A stretch of 64,000 bases of DNA from contig JBKBSO010000003.1 of the NCBI GenBank assembly GCA_046291695.1, positions 62,001 through 126,000 of the forward strand. Direction: 5' to 3'. Numbering within the stretch: the first letter of the stretch is position 1; every line of letters starts with the position of its first letter. The notes beneath the pieces are model-generated. The model saw only the letters and a list, made by a program, of their open reading frames with translations, was not told the origin of the DNA and did not search any database. Of this stretch, positions 25,456 through 34,424 are shown piece by piece. The position numbers and the translations under genes were made by a program. Origin of the DNA: PNNG01 sp046291695 (GTDB taxonomy: Bacteria > Bacteroidota > Bacteroidia > UBA7662).

Positions 25456-25896
25456 TTAAAATGGTCGAAACCTTCTAAATACGATATGCGATTTAGTTCC
25501 TGAAAGATCGACGAACATCTTAAACTCCATTTCCCCCTGTTTGAGTTGGCTGACCTCTATTTCTTGATCGAACAAAGTGATGAATAGTTTTTTGTTTTTT
25601 CGATAAAGCGTATAATTCAAAATTTCGGCTGGTGAATTATCGGGATTACATTGCGAATCATTAATGGCAATGATTAATTGCTCATCAAGTGTGAATGTAT
25701 GCTGGCTAACCGACTCACAAGGTAAATTTAAACTATAGAGCATTACTCCTGTTTGAGGATCGTAATATGGTGGATCAATTATCGATTCCAAAACGCGCCA
25801 ACTATGCCGGGTCAGGATTGCTTTGTCGTCTTCTATTTTATCCTTGTTGCAAGCCGATAAAAAAAGCAGGAGGAATATTGGCAAAACAGCTTTCAT
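25456..25896 (-). CDS. Small lipoprotein, lipocalin-like, unknown function
   Basis: 146 residues from the ATG at 25896 (MKAVLPIFLLLFLSACNKDK); a longer frame extends upstream, but the lipobox LSAC fixes this start. After the lipid-Cys comes a domain with ILTRHSWRVLESI and CESVSQHTFTLDEQL, a pattern shared by many Bacteroidota lipocalin-like lipoproteins (xxWxl, then a strand with tF...G). No function can be assigned. It is divergent from the ybjQ gene. Confidence 0.7.
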   Translation of the reverse strand: MKAVLPIFLLLFLSACNKDKIEDDKAILTRHSWRVLESIIDPPYYDPQTGVMLYSLNLPCESVSQHTFTLDEQLIIAINDSQCNPDNSPAEILNYTLYRKNKKLFITLFDQEIEVSQLKQGEMEFKMFVDLSGTKSHIVFRRFRPF

Positions 25897-25994
25897 AACC
25901 TTCAGGTTTGAAAAGGCAATTTCAACTTTTTTTAACAACACAGCAAATTGTTGGTGCAAAACTTTGACTAAATTGCCCCCTTAAACTTAACGCC

Positions 25995-26309
25995 ATGATA
26001 CTAAGTACCACTGAAAAAATTCCAAACCGCGAAATCACAGCCATCCTAGGCATCTCAAGAGGTAGTACCGTACGGGCACGCAGCATTGGTCGTGATATTT
26101 TTGCCGGACTTAAAAACCTGGTGGGTGGCGAAATAAGTGAATACACCCGCTTGCAAGCCGAAGCACGCGAGCAAGCCATGCAGCGTATGATTCAAGATGC
26201 CCAAAAAATGGGAGCCGATGCCATTGTGAATGTGCGACTCAGCACCTCCATGGTGATGCAAGGCGCTGCAGAAATTCTGGCTTATGGCACTGCCGTTAAA
26301 TTGAGCTGA
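25995..26309 (+). CDS. YbjQ family (UPF0145) protein
   Basis: 104 residues with the DUF74/YbjQ fold: ISRGSTVRARSIGRDIFAGL, then LVGGEISEYTRLQAEAREQA and MGADAIVNVRLSTS. The family forms pentameric rings; its role is unknown, and older heavy-metal-binding annotations are unproven. Its stop overlaps the start of a 44-residue membrane peptide gene by one base. Confidence 0.92.
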   Translation: MILSTTEKIPNREITAILGISRGSTVRARSIGRDIFAGLKNLVGGEISEYTRLQAEAREQAMQRMIQDAQKMGADAIVNVRLSTSMVMQGAAEILAYGTAVKLS

Positions 26310-26443
26310 TGGACTTAATCGTCGGATTTATGTTTAGCCTCTACGGTTTGTTTGCGCTTTTCTGTTTGATTGCCCTCATTTACTTCATTGTAAAAAGGCA
26401 CGATGACAAAAAGCGTGAAGACTTCGAAAAACGCGACAATTGA
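26309..26443 (+). CDS. 44-residue single-span membrane peptide coupled to ybjQ
   Basis: The ATG at 26309 shares its A with the ybjQ stop (TGATG), giving probable translational coupling. The product MDLIVGFMFSLYGLFALFCL continues into one transmembrane helix (about 3-29) and ends in a highly charged tail (KRHDDKKREDFEKRDN). Its stop abuts the stop of the large minus-strand gene (TGATCA, 26441-26446). I recognise no family; it is presumably a membrane partner of the YbjQ-like protein. Confidence 0.65.
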   Translation: MDLIVGFMFSLYGLFALFCLIALIYFIVKRHDDKKREDFEKRDN

Positions 26444-29400
26444 TCATTTGATCAGTTTCACCGAACCACTTTGCATACGTCGCCCGCCATGGGTGAAGTC
26501 GGTATAATAAATGATGTAGGCGTAAACCCCATTGGGGAGCGGTGTGCCATTTGAAGTGCCATCCCACTCAAAATCGATGCCTCGACTTTCGAATACGGCT
26601 TTGCCCCAGCGGTCGTAAATCACGATTTCAAGATCGGTAATGCCTACGGCCACAATCCGAAAACGGTCGTTGGTGAGGTCGCGGTTGGGGGTAAAGGCAT
26701 TGGGCACCAAAATACGGGGCATCACTTGCACACAAATTACCCGTTCGGTGCGGTCGCTGCAACCAGCCGCATTTTCGATGACCAATTGCACCACAAAACG
26801 TCCGGTATCGGTGTACAACATGCGTGGGTATTGCCCCATCACATAGGGTTCGGTCAGGCCGTTTCCGAAATCCCAATAGCCGCTTAATCCGCCGGTGCTC
26901 AGGTCGATGAAGGTGATGTCGGCTTCGGCCAAATCGTGGCAGCCCCGCCTATTGGGGTTCGGCTGAAAATTGGCAGAAACCGGCGGAAAGGCAGTGAGCT
27001 GCACCGTATCGATGCGTGAACATTGGGTGATGGTATCGGTAATTTGAACACGGTAAGTCCCTTGCGGCGCTTGCAATTGACTGGAAGCCTGAGGCGGATT
27101 GATCAGCCAAAGCACTTCGTAGGGCATTCCGGCTGCAAATTGCACATTAAAAGTGCCCAAACTATCGAAGCAATTGATTTCAGTTTGAACAAGCTGGTAC
27201 ACCAAGTCGGGATGAACAAATACGTAAACCGAATCGACGATTGGCTCGCTGCAACCATCAGTGGCCTCAACCAGGTACCAGGCCGATTGCTGCGGGCTGA
27301 TGCGCAAGCTGTCGGAGCTGCTGCCGTCGTAAAGCCACACCAAATTCCGGCCCGGACCGCCACCACGGAGCTGTGCCCACAGCACCAGCTCATCACCAAA
27401 ACAAAGCGTATCGGCACTGCTCATCAACTGCAGGCTGAGGCTGTCGCCAACTTCTACCAAAAGGCTGTCGGTGCGTTCGCAATCGCCATTCCCGGCGGTA
27501 TAATACAGCCAATGCCGCCCCACACCCGCCAGTACAGGATTAAAGGTATTGCCTTGCACCCCCGCACCCCATAAATTACCTGCAGCGGGTTGGAGGTTAA
27601 GCGTGTAAAGCGTATCGCGGTAGCACACCAGCGAATCGATGCCGCCCATGCTGATATTGGGCACGGCTTCTACGGTAATGAGTACCGAATCGGCGCATAA
27701 CCCGCTAAAAGTCTGGTACACCCAATGCTGCCCGACACCAGCCAAAGCCGGATCAAAAGTACCATTACTGCTGTTGCTGATGCCTGTGCCCTGCCACAAG
27801 CCGCCGGTCAGGTTGCTTTGCACCACAAAAGGCGGGGTTAGCACACAAACCGTAGTGTCGGCTTGCAGCTGGGGAACTTGCTGCACCTCAATCACCAGGC
27901 TATCGGTACAAGCATTGGCGGTGTAATACAGCTTATGAAATCCCGGGCCCGCGGTATTGGGGTTAAAACTGCCATTTCCGGCAGGGTTCACACCTGGGCC
28001 CGACCATACACCACCGGCAGGCGTACGTCCGGTATTGCCCGGACCAAGACCCAAAGTGCCATTGGCCAGGCAGCGGCGGAGGGTATCGGGATTGATGTTG
28101 GTGCGCACCAGGCTAATTTGCATGGAATCGACACAACCATCGAGCTGATAAAACAGCCACAGCTGGCTATTTCCGCTACCATTCACCCCCGGATCGAAGG
28201 TACCTGCCAGGCTGTCGGTGATACCCGGGCCTGACCAAATTCCTCCGGGCGGATTGGCTGGAGGCAGGTTAAAAGGCGCATTCAGCGGGCAAGTGATAAA
28301 GCCGGGACCGGCATCAATGGCTTTGATGTGCAATTGCAGACTATCGAGGCAACCGTTTAAATCGTAATACAGCACATGATCGCCGGGTTGTGTGAGTTGC
28401 GGATCGATGATGCCAAGCAAAGCATCGACCAGGGCTACGCCCGACCATTGTCCACCCAGGGGCTGGAACTGCAGCTGGTAGGGCGGACTACTTTGGCAGA
28501 TGGTGTCGAATTTGTTCATCACAATGCTATCGACAAAAATCAGCTTTGAAGCCACGCAGCCGGCAAAATGGTAGTAAACGGTATCGGTAAGTACTGCCGG
28601 CGGGGGGCTGTAAATGCCACTAGAATCGATGTTGTTACCCGTCCAAAAGCCGCCAACTGGATTAAAGCCATACATGGCCATGGGCAAGCCTCCGGGGCAA
28701 GAACCCTGGGTAGGGCCGGCATCAACATCCACCAGTTCGATGAGCAACGAATCGGCACAACCATTTACCGAATAGTAGATATAGCTTTGGGCTTGACCAG
28801 CCAATGCCGGATCGAAAGTGCCTGCGGCAGCGGCCGTAATGCCCGGTCCGAAAAACACCCCACCAGGCGGATTAGCCCTTGGGGCCAGATCGAAAGGAGG
28901 CGATTGCAGGCAGACGAGGGTATCGGGGCCGGCATCGGGCGGACTGGTAACCAGCACGGAAACCGACAAGGTATCGGGACCATTGCCGCTTAAATCGTTC
29001 ACGATAACGGTATAGGTAGTGGTTCCGGGAGGCGGGCATATGAGGTGAGGCCCGGGTGTGGCGGGCAGACCTTGGTTCCACTGGTAGGTGTAATTACAAT
29101 CGCCCCCAATGCCTGTTGCTTCGAGCAGTATGCAATCGCCAATACAAATCGAATCGTCGCTGGCGGTTAGGCTGGCCGAAAGCGGACAATCGGTGATGCT
29201 AAAATTGGCATTGAGCAAAAATTCGTAGAGGCTATCGCAGCGGTCGAGCAGGTTGAGGTTCCAGCTGAGGCCATAGCTTGCGCAATCGTTAAAAGCCTGA
29301 TCGACGGTGAGGCGGATGCTGCGGGTGCTGTCGTTCAGGCAATTGATGGCCTGAGCAGCCACCACATTCCGAAGCGGGTTACCCGTGAGTACAAAAGCCG

Positions 29401-29923
29401 AGGCATACACCGAATCGCAGTGCACGCTGGTATCGAGCTGCACATCGATGAAGGTGCTGAGGCAATTCGCGCTCACTTGGCTCAGGTTTGGGGGGATGGG
29501 CGGCGGCACGATGCTGTACCAATAGGCATTCCAGCCGGTGCAGGTAACATTGGCATCGGAGCGGAAATGGATGGTCATAGCGCCGCTGGTGGCGGTAAGA
29601 CCGGGAGGAAGCGTGGTGCCGCTAAAGGCCCCCAGCAGCACACTGTTGGTATCAGGACCGTCGAATACCCGAAGTACATCCATCACCATTTCGGTGCAAA
29701 ACGACTGAAAGCTCAGGATGATTTGGGTGGCTTGGGGATTTAGGATGACGAAGGTATAATTTTCGTTATTGGCATAATTCCCGGGAGCAATAGTATTGTT
29801 TCCTGAATCTTCGAAAAAAGCGCGGCACTCGGTTACGGTTTGGTTGCCCATGGTAAAAGTGGGCTGGGCATTGGCCAGCAAGCCTGCAAACAAGCAAAAA
29901 ACAAGCACCAAGCCGCTGCGCAT
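26444..29923 (-). CDS. 1159-residue CUB/repeat/PKD surface protein, T9SS type B sorting
   Basis: Signal peptide 1-19. Residues about 24-140 resemble a CUB domain (ECRAFFEDSGNN, NYTFVILNPQ, DVLRVFDGPD, AMTIHFRSDANVTCTGWNAYW). About 310-830 hold seven repeats of roughly 70-85 residues of the form C...PPFDL...PPGGxWSGPGI...GTFDPALAG...YY..NGCxDSLLIEV. Then come an Ig-like segment, a PKD-like domain (DLSTGGLSGYWDFGNGLTEP) and a C-terminal CHU_C/type B sorting domain (PNAFTPNRDLTNDRFRI, YDRWGKAVFES, WDGTSNG). Type B proteins are exported by T9SS and often stay on the surface. Last gene of a six-gene operon, overlapping the previous gene by one base. Adhesin-like role inferred. Confidence 0.85.
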   Translation of the reverse strand: MRSGLVLVFCLFAGLLANAQPTFTMGNQTVTECRAFFEDSGNNTIAPGNYANNENYTFVILNPQATQIILSFQSFCTEMVMDVLRVFDGPDTNSVLLGAFSGTTLPPGLTATSGAMTIHFRSDANVTCTGWNAYWYSIVPPPIPPNLSQVSANCLSTFIDVQLDTSVHCDSVYASAFVLTGNPLRNVVAAQAINCLNDSTRSIRLTVDQAFNDCASYGLSWNLNLLDRCDSLYEFLLNANFSITDCPLSASLTASDDSICIGDCILLEATGIGGDCNYTYQWNQGLPATPGPHLICPPPGTTTYTVIVNDLSGNGPDTLSVSVLVTSPPDAGPDTLVCLQSPPFDLAPRANPPGGVFFGPGITAAAAGTFDPALAGQAQSYIYYSVNGCADSLLIELVDVDAGPTQGSCPGGLPMAMYGFNPVGGFWTGNNIDSSGIYSPPPAVLTDTVYYHFAGCVASKLIFVDSIVMNKFDTICQSSPPYQLQFQPLGGQWSGVALVDALLGIIDPQLTQPGDHVLYYDLNGCLDSLQLHIKAIDAGPGFITCPLNAPFNLPPANPPGGIWSGPGITDSLAGTFDPGVNGSGNSQLWLFYQLDGCVDSMQISLVRTNINPDTLRRCLANGTLGLGPGNTGRTPAGGVWSGPGVNPAGNGSFNPNTAGPGFHKLYYTANACTDSLVIEVQQVPQLQADTTVCVLTPPFVVQSNLTGGLWQGTGISNSSNGTFDPALAGVGQHWVYQTFSGLCADSVLITVEAVPNISMGGIDSLVCYRDTLYTLNLQPAAGNLWGAGVQGNTFNPVLAGVGRHWLYYTAGNGDCERTDSLLVEVGDSLSLQLMSSADTLCFGDELVLWAQLRGGGPGRNLVWLYDGSSSDSLRISPQQSAWYLVEATDGCSEPIVDSVYVFVHPDLVYQLVQTEINCFDSLGTFNVQFAAGMPYEVLWLINPPQASSQLQAPQGTYRVQITDTITQCSRIDTVQLTAFPPVSANFQPNPNRRGCHDLAEADITFIDLSTGGLSGYWDFGNGLTEPYVMGQYPRMLYTDTGRFVVQLVIENAAGCSDRTERVICVQVMPRILVPNAFTPNRDLTNDRFRIVAVGITDLEIVIYDRWGKAVFESRGIDFEWDGTSNGTPLPNGVYAYIIYYTDFTHGGRRMQSGSVKLIK

Positions 29924-30369
29924 CAGTTACGGTTAATGAGTATGGTAGGCGTATTAACGGTATTGCTCCAATTTCCCGATTGGTCGCGCAGGCGAATGCT
30001 GAACAGGGTTTCTTCGAAGCTGCCATTGCCGAAAATGAAGGTGCCGTTCAATCGGAATTTGATGATGCCCCTGATGGGCACATTACTGCCCGGCGGACTC
30101 AGGGGTGGTACAAAGTAGTAATCGGGTTCGGTGAGCCTGTCGTCGAGCACCTCAAGCAGCAGGCTATCTGGATGTAAGCTGCCCATATCGCCATCGCCAT
30201 CCTCGTAAAACAGCTCAACCTCTACCCTGCCGGTAAATTCGGTAATGGCAGTGGGCTGCACTGCTTGAATCCTGATGAGGGGCGCTTCATCGAGTTTCCT
30301 GATTTCGCGCTTTTTACAGGCCACAAAGCACAGAGCCAGCAGCAAAAGGTATTTAATCGGGTTTTTCAA
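29923..30369 (-). CDS. Small lipoprotein of the surface-protein operon
   Basis: 148 residues; the lipobox FVAC is at residues 15-18 of MKNPIKYLLLLALCFVACKK. The rest is one beta-rich domain with VELFYEDGDGDMGSLHPDSL, a motif seen in many Bacteroidota lipoproteins of unknown function, and LFSIRLRDQSGNWSN. It overlaps the upstream gene by 17 bp and the large downstream gene by 1 bp (TGATG), so all three are translationally linked. Confidence 0.75.
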   Translation of the reverse strand: MKNPIKYLLLLALCFVACKKREIRKLDEAPLIRIQAVQPTAITEFTGRVEVELFYEDGDGDMGSLHPDSLLLEVLDDRLTEPDYYFVPPLSPPGSNVPIRGIIKFRLNGTFIFGNGSFEETLFSIRLRDQSGNWSNTVNTPTILINRN

Positions 30370-31165
30370 TGCTTAATGCTTCGGTGATTTGTTCGAATAA
30401 TGGTTCGGGCTGATCGGGTGCCAACAAGAGCCAGCTACCCGCAGGAAATTCCGACAAGCTGATGGCGTGGGTAAAAGGCACTTCCTCGCCAAATACATTG
30501 TTTGCCCTTACCGGTCTCCTGATGGGCCTTACCGGCCGGCGGATGGGACGGCGTGTCCGGCGATTGAGCAACCGGATTTCTTCAGGTGCCCTGCCGTAAA
30601 AGGCTAAGAGCAGTTCGTTGCCATCGCGATACAAGCCTTGCAGCCGCGGATTCGCCGGCCCGTTAGTTGGTGGATTGCCAAACATATCGCGGGCGCCGGC
30701 ATTGATCCAGGCGGCGATGGCCTGGATGTAGGTGGTCTTTTTTTCAGGCCAATCGCTCTGCGGATCTACTGAAAGGGGCATAATGCCCGAAATACCATCG
30801 ATATCGATCACCATGCGCTCGTGCAAAATAGAATTGGCCGCATTACCGGGCTGAACCCGCAATTGAAAACTGCCGGCAGGATTGTTCTTGATGATGGGCT
30901 GGTTAACCAAGGTATTGTACGACGACTCAATGGTTCGGAAATCGGGCTCGAAGGTGCCGTCATGACAACCTGAATTGGAGCAAGTTGGCTTAAAAATATC
31001 GCGATGGATGCCAGCGAAATTCTCCAAACTGAGCGGATCGGTAGGGTTGTTATTGGTTGGCGGCTTATTCGAAGGGTCATCGAAGGGGTTGGGCGGGCTG
31101 TTGTCTTTTTTACAAGCAAAGGCTAGCATCAACAGCAGCGACATCAGCAATACGGGCTTTTTCAT
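30353..31165 (-). CDS. Lipoprotein with CX4CH cytochrome-like motif and Arg-Pro repeats
   Basis: 270 residues; lipobox AFAC (res. 15-18). After a Pro/Asn-rich linker, IFKPTCSNSGCHDG carries a CX4CH variant of the haem-binding motif, followed by a region with NSILHERM and PLSVDPQSDWPEKKTTYIQAIAAWINAGA, the typical end of a planctomycete-type cytochrome domain (the IxxWIxxGA motif). Whether haem binds with a four-residue spacing is uncertain. Residues about 201-219 read RRPIRRPVRPIRRPVR, a striking basic repeat. The start overlaps the upstream Tat-protein stop (ATGA). Confidence 0.75.
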   Translation of the reverse strand: MKKPVLLMSLLLMLAFACKKDNSPPNPFDDPSNKPPTNNNPTDPLSLENFAGIHRDIFKPTCSNSGCHDGTFEPDFRTIESSYNTLVNQPIIKNNPAGSFQLRVQPGNAANSILHERMVIDIDGISGIMPLSVDPQSDWPEKKTTYIQAIAAWINAGARDMFGNPPTNGPANPRLQGLYRDGNELLLAFYGRAPEEIRLLNRRTRRPIRRPVRPIRRPVRANNVFGEEVPFTHAISLSEFPAGSWLLLAPDQPEPLFEQITEALSIEKPD

Positions 31166-32508
31166 ATGCGGTCGAATAGGCTACGTGCATTGCCGGCCAG
31201 CAGGCCACTACTTTGCACATCTTGTTTAAAACCAAGTATTTCGGCTATGGTAAGCACATTATCCATGAGCGTACCCACCTGGTTGTTTTCGCTGCCCACC
31301 ACCAGGTTGGAAGGCACATTAGGCCCCGCCATCAGGCTAAACACCCGCAGCGAATTCTGGTCGCTATGGTCGTAGGCATACCAGTCGTTTTCGTCTTGAA
31401 TGGGGTTGGGGTTCAGGTTCCGGCCATGTTCGGGTGAGGCGAGTATAATCGTATTGTTGGCCATCTCGGGAATGTTGTTTTGAATATAGTTCCAAAGGAA
31501 TCCTACGGCATGATCGGCCCGGTGCAGGGAACGCAGATAGCCGGTAAAATTGCTGTGGCAGCCATCAACCGCATCCATATTGATGACGGTGAGGGTAGGT
31601 TTAAAGCGCTGCATCACTTCGCATGCATAGCCCACATTGCGCAGATCGCCATTATCGGCCACCGGGGGCATCACCACCTGACCGGCTTGCTGCTTGATGT
31701 ACATCTGCCGGATAAACTCCCTGATTTGTTGCTTTTCCTGCTCGGAATTGCCAATTTCGGGTAGCTCAATGCCCCCGTTCGACGAATAGGAGTTGTTCAG
31801 GAAATACTTCATTTGGAGCATTGGGGCCAGCTCTTCTTCGGGATGGTACACCTTGGCATTACTCAGGTGCGTTCGGCCCGATTGGGAGAAGGTTACATTT
31901 GGTGCCAGAAAATTAGCGCCATACTGAATCCCATAGTTTGGGTGTTCACTGTAATTGAGCAGCGGAATGCTGTTGCCAATGCGATTTCCCACAAACCAAA
32001 CTTTGCTGGCCGGGGTATTGGTATGTCGCCGGAGGTATTCGAAAATGGTGGGGAAAACCGGCTTTTGACGTAATCCTTGGGTTACCCCGGTATTGCCGGT
32101 GAGCAAGGTGTTTAGGCCTGAAAAATGGCCGGCCGTGGTAGCGCGTACTTCCGGAAAAAAGGTGCCCTGAGATTGCAAGCTATTGCTCAGGATTTGCGGT
32201 ATGCTGGCGCTGCCTCGGGGTTCGCCGGGAGGATCGGTACCATACACCCGTTTGATAATGGGCTCGGCTCCGTTGAGCATGTTCAGCATGATGTTGCCTT
32301 CTACCGGAAAGTTTTGTGCATCGCTCACATAGCGCTGGAGCACTGACTCTTGCTGCCGCACCCCGCCTGCAAACATCACATACACCACATGCTGGGCCAG
32401 TTGCATGCCCGTTGCCGCAAACAAACGGCCGCTTGGCAGTATGTAAGGCATCACCACGGTTCCGGCAGTGGCTATGCCTAATTTCTTAATAAAGGACCTG
32501 CGACGCAT
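31162..32508 (-). CDS. Tat-exported DUF1501-like protein (alkaline phosphatase superfamily type)
   Basis: 448 residues. N-terminal twin-arginine signal MRRRSFIKKLGIATAGTVVM. The mature part has MFAGGVRQQESVL, HFSGLNTLLTGNTGVTQG, FGVGNRIGNS-like WFVGNRIGNS, VINMDAVDGCHSNFTGYLRS, NTIILASPEHGRNLNPNP and a final metal-site-like DHSDQNS; together these resemble DUF1501/sulfatase-like proteins. A true enzyme activity is not demonstrated, since the family is poorly known. It precedes the CX4CH lipoprotein with a 4-bp overlap and follows two LLGREP-type lipoproteins, an arrangement recalling Planctomycetes DUF1501/DUF1549 pairs. Confidence 0.75.
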   Translation of the reverse strand: MRRRSFIKKLGIATAGTVVMPYILPSGRLFAATGMQLAQHVVYVMFAGGVRQQESVLQRYVSDAQNFPVEGNIMLNMLNGAEPIIKRVYGTDPPGEPRGSASIPQILSNSLQSQGTFFPEVRATTAGHFSGLNTLLTGNTGVTQGLRQKPVFPTIFEYLRRHTNTPASKVWFVGNRIGNSIPLLNYSEHPNYGIQYGANFLAPNVTFSQSGRTHLSNAKVYHPEEELAPMLQMKYFLNNSYSSNGGIELPEIGNSEQEKQQIREFIRQMYIKQQAGQVVMPPVADNGDLRNVGYACEVMQRFKPTLTVINMDAVDGCHSNFTGYLRSLHRADHAVGFLWNYIQNNIPEMANNTIILASPEHGRNLNPNPIQDENDWYAYDHSDQNSLRVFSLMAGPNVPSNLVVGSENNQVGTLMDNVLTIAEILGFKQDVQSSGLLAGNARSLFDRI

Positions 32509-32708
32509 TTTAATTTTTTAATATTTCTAAGCCATGTTCAAAAAATCAGCCATTTGGTATTTGAAGCCTCAGCATTCATAAACACCGCTTGAAAAGGAGG
32601 CCTTGAATCGAAACCAGCGCTATTCCCTGCATCAAATAATGCACATGGTAGGGATGCAAGGCGTTAAGCTTTAGGGTTACGTTCAAGACCTCCTATTAAA
32701 GCATATGG

Positions 32709-33209
32709 TTAATAATATTGATATTCATCACACAGTGCAAAACTCAAATACACAATTTCTGGCGTAACGAAGGTGTTGGTTTCGATGAAGTTTCGGAACC
32801 AGGCCTTCTCGGCTTCCGTAGGCAGGCGGATTAAAAACCTGCGGTAAGTGTTCACAATGAAAGCATCTACATCGCTGCGCATATCTTGCATGGAGGGGAT
32901 GATAACATCGGGGCGATTCATAAAATTACTCACCACCATTTCGAAGGCCACCTGCTTATCGCCAATGGACTCGATGAGGTTACTGATTTCGACCTGCTGG
33001 TTGGCCGAAAGTGCACGCTGAAATAAATTGGCGTGCAAAATGGCGATGTATTGTTCGGTGGTTTTTTGTTTGTTTTTGCCGTAGTTCACTCCTTCTACCG
33101 GCACCGGATTTACTTCATACAGGTGGTATTCATCGCGCCGGCAGGCACTCAGGAGCAGCACAATGGCTCCCGCAACTAAAAAGTATTTAGCGGAAGTTGG
33201 CATATTCAT
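32709..33209 (-). CDS. Lipoprotein with DUF4214/DUF1549-like repeat
   Basis: 166 residues; lipobox LSAC at about residues 20-23. The mature part contains IVNTYRRFLIRLPTEAEKAW and ends VYLSFALCDEYQYY; the combination (F/Y)...LL.R.P...E...W...EY recalls the helical DUF4214 and DUF1549 repeats. The N-terminal half (YIAILHANLFQRALSANQQV) resembles another copy. A function is unknown. It overlaps the upstream gene by 23 bp and is 200 bp from the Tat-protein gene. Confidence 0.6.
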   Translation of the reverse strand: MNMPTSAKYFLVAGAIVLLLSACRRDEYHLYEVNPVPVEGVNYGKNKQKTTEQYIAILHANLFQRALSANQQVEISNLIESIGDKQVAFEMVVSNFMNRPDVIIPSMQDMRSDVDAFIVNTYRRFLIRLPTEAEKAWFRNFIETNTFVTPEIVYLSFALCDEYQYY

Positions 33210-34104
33210 CGGTCATTAATATGAGGCGCAGCGTTTCGTGAAAATTGCGGTTCACGTACAGCTGCTTCATGGCTTCGTACAATTCAGTGGTATTGGGGTC
33301 GCGCGCCAACATGGTTTTATAAGCCCATACAATGAGGCCTTGCCAAAACTCGCGTTGCGCCACAATAATGTTAATGTAATCGTCTTTATGGGTGCCACTC
33401 ATGCCAAACAGGCTGGCTGGTTGTGAGCCATCTACCATTTGATAAGCACGTTCAAACTCGCTTTGGCTAGGAAAACGAAAGTACAAATTATCGAAAGTGG
33501 CGTTGATGAAATTGAAGGAGTTCATGTTGATGAAATCGTAAACCGGGTTGTTCACCATATAGGCGCACATGCTGTCGAGGTTAAAGTTACCTGCCCTGTA
33601 ATGCCATTGGCTGTCGATTACCCGTTGAAATTTGGCGATTTCGGCCATTTTGCGATTGTAAGCGGCGGTATCGCCATTCAGCGAATCGACGGTTGCGCCA
33701 AAACGGATGATGCCGATTTCGCCTTGCATATAGCCATCACTTGCACCTTCGATGAGGCGCACTTTCATTTGCTCGTATAAGCGCTTGAAGTAAACCGAGT
33801 TGTAAGACGAATCGCCTGCAGCAGGCTGGGTATCGGTTTGTAGCCTTTGGATGAGCTCGCTGCGGCTGTTCATGCTTAGGCCGCCATCGCGAAGAAACTG
33901 CACTTGAATCACCATTTCTGAGTCGATGGGCTCGCGACCTAGCAGGTCGATGTAAATACGATTTACATAGTTTTCGATGAGCACGGTGGGAATGCCATCG
34001 TAATAGGGCGCTTGGTTGTTGGGCACAATGCGTTCAGTAGTTTTGCTGCAGGCGCAAAACAATACTAAACAAAGCAAACCAACCAAACCCAAACTATTCT
34101 TCAT
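33187..34104 (-). CDS. Lipoprotein with DUF1549-like repeats
   Basis: 305 residues from the ATG at 34104 (MKNSLGLVGLLCLVLFCACS). The mature N-terminus has VLIENYVNRIYIDLLGREPI, and the C-terminus WAYKTMLARDPNTTELYEAM to LMTDEYANFR: two helical repeats like DUF1549/DUF4214, sharing design with the next gene. It starts the operon that ends with the T9SS type B protein. The protein would sit in the periplasm or outer membrane by lipid anchor. Exact role unknown. Confidence 0.65.
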   Translation of the reverse strand: MKNSLGLVGLLCLVLFCACSKTTERIVPNNQAPYYDGIPTVLIENYVNRIYIDLLGREPIDSEMVIQVQFLRDGGLSMNSRSELIQRLQTDTQPAAGDSSYNSVYFKRLYEQMKVRLIEGASDGYMQGEIGIIRFGATVDSLNGDTAAYNRKMAEIAKFQRVIDSQWHYRAGNFNLDSMCAYMVNNPVYDFINMNSFNFINATFDNLYFRFPSQSEFERAYQMVDGSQPASLFGMSGTHKDDYINIIVAQREFWQGLIVWAYKTMLARDPNTTELYEAMKQLYVNRNFHETLRLILMTDEYANFR

Positions 34105-34424
34105 ACAATGGAATCGAAGTTTAAAAATGCCAAAAACTTCTGACTCAAGCAATTTTATGCCTCGATATTATTCATAACAAGGAAGCATGCACCAAGCTGT
34201 CCGGGAAATTTTGTCAATATCCATTTGCCCCAAACCAAAGCATCCGTTCCCCCTATGCTCCGAAACCATGACCTCATGGCATTGAGCCTATAAAAACATA
34301 GTTACTGTGCCTGAATTTCACCCTCACTCGGTGTGCCCGGCTTTACCCTTATGCCCACCCTCGCATGTCGGACGGAGATGTAGGTGTGAATAGCAGGGCA
34401 GAATTGCTATTTTTACAAGGTAAA
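34105..34424. other. Divergent intergenic region
   Basis: About 320 bp between two divergently transcribed genes. It must hold promoters for the minus-strand export operon and the plus-strand metzincin-like gene, but no exact TAnnTTTG box was found. No further gene is visible. Confidence 0.45.

Noticed and set aside
26055..29081. Many frames of 60-183 codons inside and opposite the large T9SS type B gene
   Set aside because: They lie within a high-G+C repeat-rich gene whose 1159-residue frame has a signal peptide, domains and a sorting tail. None shows start, family or context support.
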